Shown here piece after piece: positions 13,282 through 16,140 of a DNA stretch of 16,140 nucleotides (position 1 is the stretch's first letter; every line of letters starts with the position of its first letter). Origin of the DNA: Clostridiales bacterium. Lineage in GTDB: Bacteria > Bacillota > Clostridia > Christensenellales > Aristaeellaceae. The translations under genes were made by a program, and so were the position numbers. The stretch spans positions 1-16,140 of the forward strand of contig SFHK01000054.1 of the NCBI GenBank assembly GCA_004556395.1, in the 5' to 3' direction. Under the pieces are notes generated by a model that saw nothing but the letters and a program-made list of their open reading frames with translations, did no database searches and was not told the DNA's origin.

Positions 13282-14713
13282 GAAGATTCCGGAGGGCGAG
13301 TTTCAGGCGCTGCGCGCCGAGGTGCTCACCCAGTGGCCCACCGGCAGGGACGTGAATCTGGAGGAATCCGTCGCGTATCACAAGGCGATGCCGGAGAACC
13401 GCATTTTCTCCCGCAAGCTGGTAGAAGCCAAGAAGAACCACAAAACGCTGATACAGCCGCGCGCCGGCGTGCCGGTGGTGGAAAAGCACATCGAGCTTCT
13501 TCAGCATCTGGAGCAGTTCGGCGAAGCCGATCTTCTGCCCACGACCATCGACAGCTACACCCGCCAGAACCGCTATAAAGAAGCGGAAAACGGCATCGAG
13601 GAATCCATCCGGCTGGATCGCGCCATGCTCAACGGCTTCCCGGCCGTTAACCACGGCGTGGCCAACTGCCGCCGGGTGATCGAGAGCGTGAACGTGCCTG
13701 TGCAGATTCGCCATGGCACGCCCGACGCGCGCCTGCTGGCGGAAATCTGCTTCGCGGGCGGCTTCACCAGCTATGAGGGCGGCGGCATTTCCTATAACCT
13801 GCCCTATTGCAAGAACATTCCCATGGAGCGCACGATTCGCGACTGGCAGTATGTCGATCGACTGGCCGGTCTGTATGAGGAAATGGGCGTGTCCATCAAC
13901 CGCGAGCCGTACGGCCCGCTGACCGGCACGCTGGTGCCGCCGTGCATCTCACACGCCGCGGCGATTATCGAAGCGCTGCTGGCGGCGGAGCAGGGCGTGA
14001 AGAACATCACCGTGGGCTACGGGCAGTGCGGCAATCTGGAACAGGACATCGCCGCCATCCGCACGCTGGAAGAGCTGACGGACGAGTATCTGACGAAGCA
14101 CGGCTACACGGACGTGATCGTCACCACCGTGCTGCACCAGTGGATGGGCGGCTTCCCGGCGGACGAAGCCAAGGCGTTCGGCGTAATCGCTACCGGTAGC
14201 ATGATTGCCAGTCTGTCCAAGGCCACGAAGGTCATCGTAAAGACGCCGCACGAGGCCGTGGGCATTCCCACGATGGAAGCCAATGCGGCGGGTCTGCGCT
14301 GCACGAAGCAGGTCGTCAACATGTTCGCCGATCAGGTGTTCCGCAGCGAGCGTCTGGAAGAGGAGAAGGAGATCATCCGCAAGGAAACCCGCGCCATCGT
14401 GGACAAGTGCTTCGAGCTGGGCATGGGCGACATTGCCGCGGGCGTGTGCCGCGGCGTGGAGTCCGGCGCGCTGGATGTGCCGTTCGCGCCGTGCCGCGCA
14501 AACGCCGGTCTGATGCTTCCGGCGCGCGACAACGACGGCTGCGTGCGCATTCTGAACTTCGGCAACCTGCCCTTCAGTCAGGAAATTAAGGACTTCCATA
14601 TCGCCAAGCTGGAGGAGCGCGCGAAGGCCGAGGGGCGCAAGGCTTCGTTTCAGATGGTCATTGACGACGTGTACGCCATCAGCAAGGGCCGCCTTGTCGG
14701 CCGCCCGCGCTGA
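13265..14713 (+). CDS. glmE: Glutamate mutase (methylaspartate mutase) large subunit
   Basis: This 482-residue TIM-barrel catalytic epsilon subunit is nearly the same length as the Clostridium cochlearium enzyme (483). The substrate-binding arginines known there fall at identical positions: R66 in QPRAG, R100 in YTRQNRY and R149 in IRHGTPD. The catalytic E171 and Y181 are also conserved (YEGGGISYNLPY). With GlmS and B12 it carries out the radical carbon-skeleton rearrangement of glutamate. AAAAGGAG lies 10 nt before the ATG, inside the end of glmL. The gene for methylaspartate ammonia-lyase follows 18 bp later. The identification is firm. Confidence 0.98.
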   Translation: MAIQNKKIPEGEFQALRAEVLTQWPTGRDVNLEESVAYHKAMPENRIFSRKLVEAKKNHKTLIQPRAGVPVVEKHIELLQHLEQFGEADLLPTTIDSYTRQNRYKEAENGIEESIRLDRAMLNGFPAVNHGVANCRRVIESVNVPVQIRHGTPDARLLAEICFAGGFTSYEGGGISYNLPYCKNIPMERTIRDWQYVDRLAGLYEEMGVSINREPYGPLTGTLVPPCISHAAAIIEALLAAEQGVKNITVGYGQCGNLEQDIAAIRTLEELTDEYLTKHGYTDVIVTTVLHQWMGGFPADEAKAFGVIATGSMIASLSKATKVIVKTPHEAVGIPTMEANAAGLRCTKQVVNMFADQVFRSERLEEEKEIIRKETRAIVDKCFELGMGDIAAGVCRGVESGALDVPFAPCRANAGLMLPARDNDGCVRILNFGNLPFSQEIKDFHIAKLEERAKAEGRKASFQMVIDDVYAISKGRLVGRPR

Positions 14714-14731
14714 CAGAAGGAGGCAGAAATC

Positions 14732-15985
14732 ATGAAAATTCTCGACGTTGTATGCTCCGCCGGAAGAACCGGCTTCTATTTCGACGATCAGCGCGCCATC
14801 AAAAAGGGCGCGGGACACGACGGCGTGTTCTATACCGGCGAGCCGGTGACCGAGGGCTTCGCGTCCGTGCGTCAGGCGGGCGAGTCCATTTCCGTGATGC
14901 TGGTGCTTGAGGACGGCCAGATTGCCTATGGCGACTGTGCCGCGGTGCAATATTCCGGCGCGGGCGGGCGCGACCCGCTGTTCCTCGCGAAGGATTTCAT
15001 TCCGCTGATCGATAAATACATCAAGCCCGAGCTGGTCGGGCAGGAAGCGGACAGCTTCCGCGCGCTCGCGAAGAAGCTGGAGGATATTCAGATCGACGGC
15101 AAGTGCCTGCACACCGCTATCCGCTATGGCGTGTCTCAGGCGCTGCTGGACGCGGTGGCGAAGGCCAGCGGCCGCCTGATGTGCGAGGTTGTGGCGGACG
15201 AATACGGCTGCGAGGTGACCGATCAGCCCATCGCCATCTTCACGCAGTCCGGCGACGACCGCTATGACAACGCGGACAAGATGATCATCAAGGGCGCGCA
15301 GGTGCTGCCGCACGCACTGATCAACAACGTGGAAACTAAGCTGGGGCAGAAGGGCGAAAAGCTGGCGGCGTATGTGGAATGGCTGCGCAACCGCATTCTC
15401 GATCATCGCAACGACGAAGCCTACAGCCCCGTCCTGCATATCGACTGCTATGGCACGATCGGCGCGATTTTCGGGAACAATAACTATAAGGCCATGGCCG
15501 ATTATATCGCGCGGCTGGGCGAAATCGCGAAGCCGTTCCACCTGCGCATCGAGGGCCCGATGGACTGCGATTCCACCCGCGAAGCGCAGATTGAGGCGCT
15601 GGCGGGGCTTACGAAGGAGCTGGACGACCGCGGAATCGACGTGGAGCTGGTGGCGGACGAGTGGTGCAACACGCTGGAGGACATCAAGCTGTTCGCCGAC
15701 GCGAAGGCCGGTCACATGGTGCAGATCAAAACGCCCGACCTCGGCGGCATCAACAACACGATCGAAGCGGTTCTGTATTGCAAGCAGAAGGGCATCGGCG
15801 CGTATCAGGGCGGCACGTGCAACGAAACCGACCGCAGCGCGCAGGTGTGCGTGCATTGCGCCATGGCGACGCAGCCCGTGCAGATTCTCGCCAAGCCCGG
15901 CATGGGCGTGGACGAGGGCTTCATGATCGTCTATAATGAAATGCAGCGCATCCTCGCTCTGCGCAAGGCGAGGAAGCACGCGTAA
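14732..15985 (+). CDS. mal: Methylaspartate ammonia-lyase
   Basis: This 417-residue enolase-superfamily enzyme removes ammonia from 3-methylaspartate to give mesaconate. Family residues are all in place: Mg2+ ligands D238 (HIDCYG), E274 (RIEGP) and D309 (VADEW), catalytic base K333 (QIKTPDLGG), and H194 (VLPHALIN). The N-terminal stretch TGFYFDDQRAIKKGAGHDG is typical of the clostridial enzyme (413 residues in C. tetanomorphum). AGAAGGAGG precedes the ATG. It is the last gene of the plus operon, followed by a GC-rich hairpin (16006-16035). Its product feeds the hydro-lyase encoded on the opposite operon, which ties the two transcripts into one pathway. Confidence 0.98.
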   Translation: MKILDVVCSAGRTGFYFDDQRAIKKGAGHDGVFYTGEPVTEGFASVRQAGESISVMLVLEDGQIAYGDCAAVQYSGAGGRDPLFLAKDFIPLIDKYIKPELVGQEADSFRALAKKLEDIQIDGKCLHTAIRYGVSQALLDAVAKASGRLMCEVVADEYGCEVTDQPIAIFTQSGDDRYDNADKMIIKGAQVLPHALINNVETKLGQKGEKLAAYVEWLRNRILDHRNDEAYSPVLHIDCYGTIGAIFGNNNYKAMADYIARLGEIAKPFHLRIEGPMDCDSTREAQIEALAGLTKELDDRGIDVELVADEWCNTLEDIKLFADAKAGHMVQIKTPDLGGINNTIEAVLYCKQKGIGAYQGGTCNETDRSAQVCVHCAMATQPVQILAKPGMGVDEGFMIVYNEMQRILALRKARKHA

Positions 15986-16005
15986 GCGTTTCTTCTCATG
16001 AGTTT

Positions 16006-16035
16006 GGCGGCGGGGGATTCGATTCCCGCGCCGCC
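16006..16035 (+). terminator. GC-rich hairpin behind mal, no T tract
   Basis: GGCGGCG (16006-16012) pairs with CGCCGCC (16029-16035). After one G-G mismatch, GGGA pairs with TCCC, leaving a 6-nt TTCGAT loop. It lies 20 bp after the mal stop and would be the natural operon terminator. However, the bases after it (AACGTCATAAAG) contain no T run, so it may only stabilise the mRNA end or have lost its tract. Confidence 0.5.
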
Positions 16036-16070
16036 AACGTCATAAAGACCGGCTATGAAAAGTCAAGAGG

Positions 16071-16140
16071 TTAATCAGATATAGCAGCCGGGACGTAGGG
16101 GGTGTTGTCGCGGAGAACGGCGAAGATGATGGAGATCATT
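16071..16140 (-). CDS. C-terminal end of a probable IS110-family transposase (cut by window edge)
   Basis: Only the last 22 codons are inside the window. They read MISIIFAVLRDNTPYVPAAI plus SD before a TAA at 16071-16073. The pattern of a hydrophobic helix followed by a basic residue, N-x-P-Y-x-P near the very end, recalls C-termini of IS110/IS1111 transposases. On so little sequence this is a tentative call. The 25 bases after the stop (minus strand) include TTGACT and then CATAGCCGGTC, plausibly the element's right end. No catalytic residue can be checked here. Confidence 0.4.
   Translation of the reverse strand, partial: MISIIFAVLRDNTPYVPAAISD

Noticed and set aside
13949..15979. 676-codon minus-strand frame across glmE and mal
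   Set aside because: Both plus-strand genes match known enzymes residue for residue at active sites, and the antisense product is low-complexity H/R/A-rich.
16006..16040. tRNA 3' end resemblance (TTCGATTCCCGC followed by GCCGCCA)
   Set aside because: The T-stem would have an A-C mismatch at the closing pair and a G-G mismatch, and there is no room for a 5' half because mal ends at 15985. It is better read as a hairpin.

Overview
The window looks like chromosomal DNA from a GC-rich, anaerobic, amino-acid-fermenting member of the Clostridia. Evidence for this: strong AGGAGG-type ribosome binding sites, sigma-A type promoters, a CtsR-like operator in front of a small heat-shock gene, overlapping operon genes, and a nearly complete gene set for glutamate fermentation through 3-methylaspartate. 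The exact genus cannot be named from the sequence.

Layout. (1) 1-484: tandem 164-bp non-coding repeats ending in a strong hairpin terminator. (2) 660-1243: an Hsp20 gene on the minus strand with its own terminator, promoter and CtsR-like box. (3) 1299-2927: a plus-strand alanyl-tRNA editing protein (AlaX type) whose 3' end is followed by two 181-bp tandem copies of its own tail. (4) 3049-5367: a MATE-family transporter and a HAD-family phosphatase, closed by a bidirectional terminator. (5) 5374-9415: a minus-strand operon of citrate-lyase-type gamma, beta and alpha subunits followed by the two subunits of an Fe-S hydro-lyase. (6) 9426-16035: a plus-strand operon of the lyase-activating ligase (citC-like), a P-loop protein of unknown role, glutamate mutase small subunit, its MutL/GlmL partner, glutamate mutase large subunit, and methylaspartate ammonia-lyase. 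(7) 16071-16140: the last codons of what is probably an IS110-like transposase on the minus strand.

How the genes work together. The two divergent operons at 5374-15985 spell out one pathway. Glutamate mutase (GlmS/GlmE, with GlmL) makes 3-methylaspartate. Methylaspartate ammonia-lyase makes mesaconate and ammonia. The Fe-S hydro-lyase probably acts as mesaconase and makes citramalate. The citrate-lyase-like complex probably acts as citramalate lyase and makes acetate and pyruvate. CitC would acetylate the acyl carrier subunit. The substrate assignments of the hydro-lyase and lyase rest on gene context, since their families also include fumarase, tartrate dehydratase and citrate lyase. The two operons are fired by back-to-back near-consensus promoters whose -35 boxes are only 10 bp apart, and a 16-bp perfect palindrome sits at the expected start of the minus-strand transcript.

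The most interesting unexplained items are the P-loop plus AlaRS-SAD-like protein inside the glutamate mutase operon (10476-11438), and the tandem array of alaX tails, whose copies differ mostly at synonymous positions.
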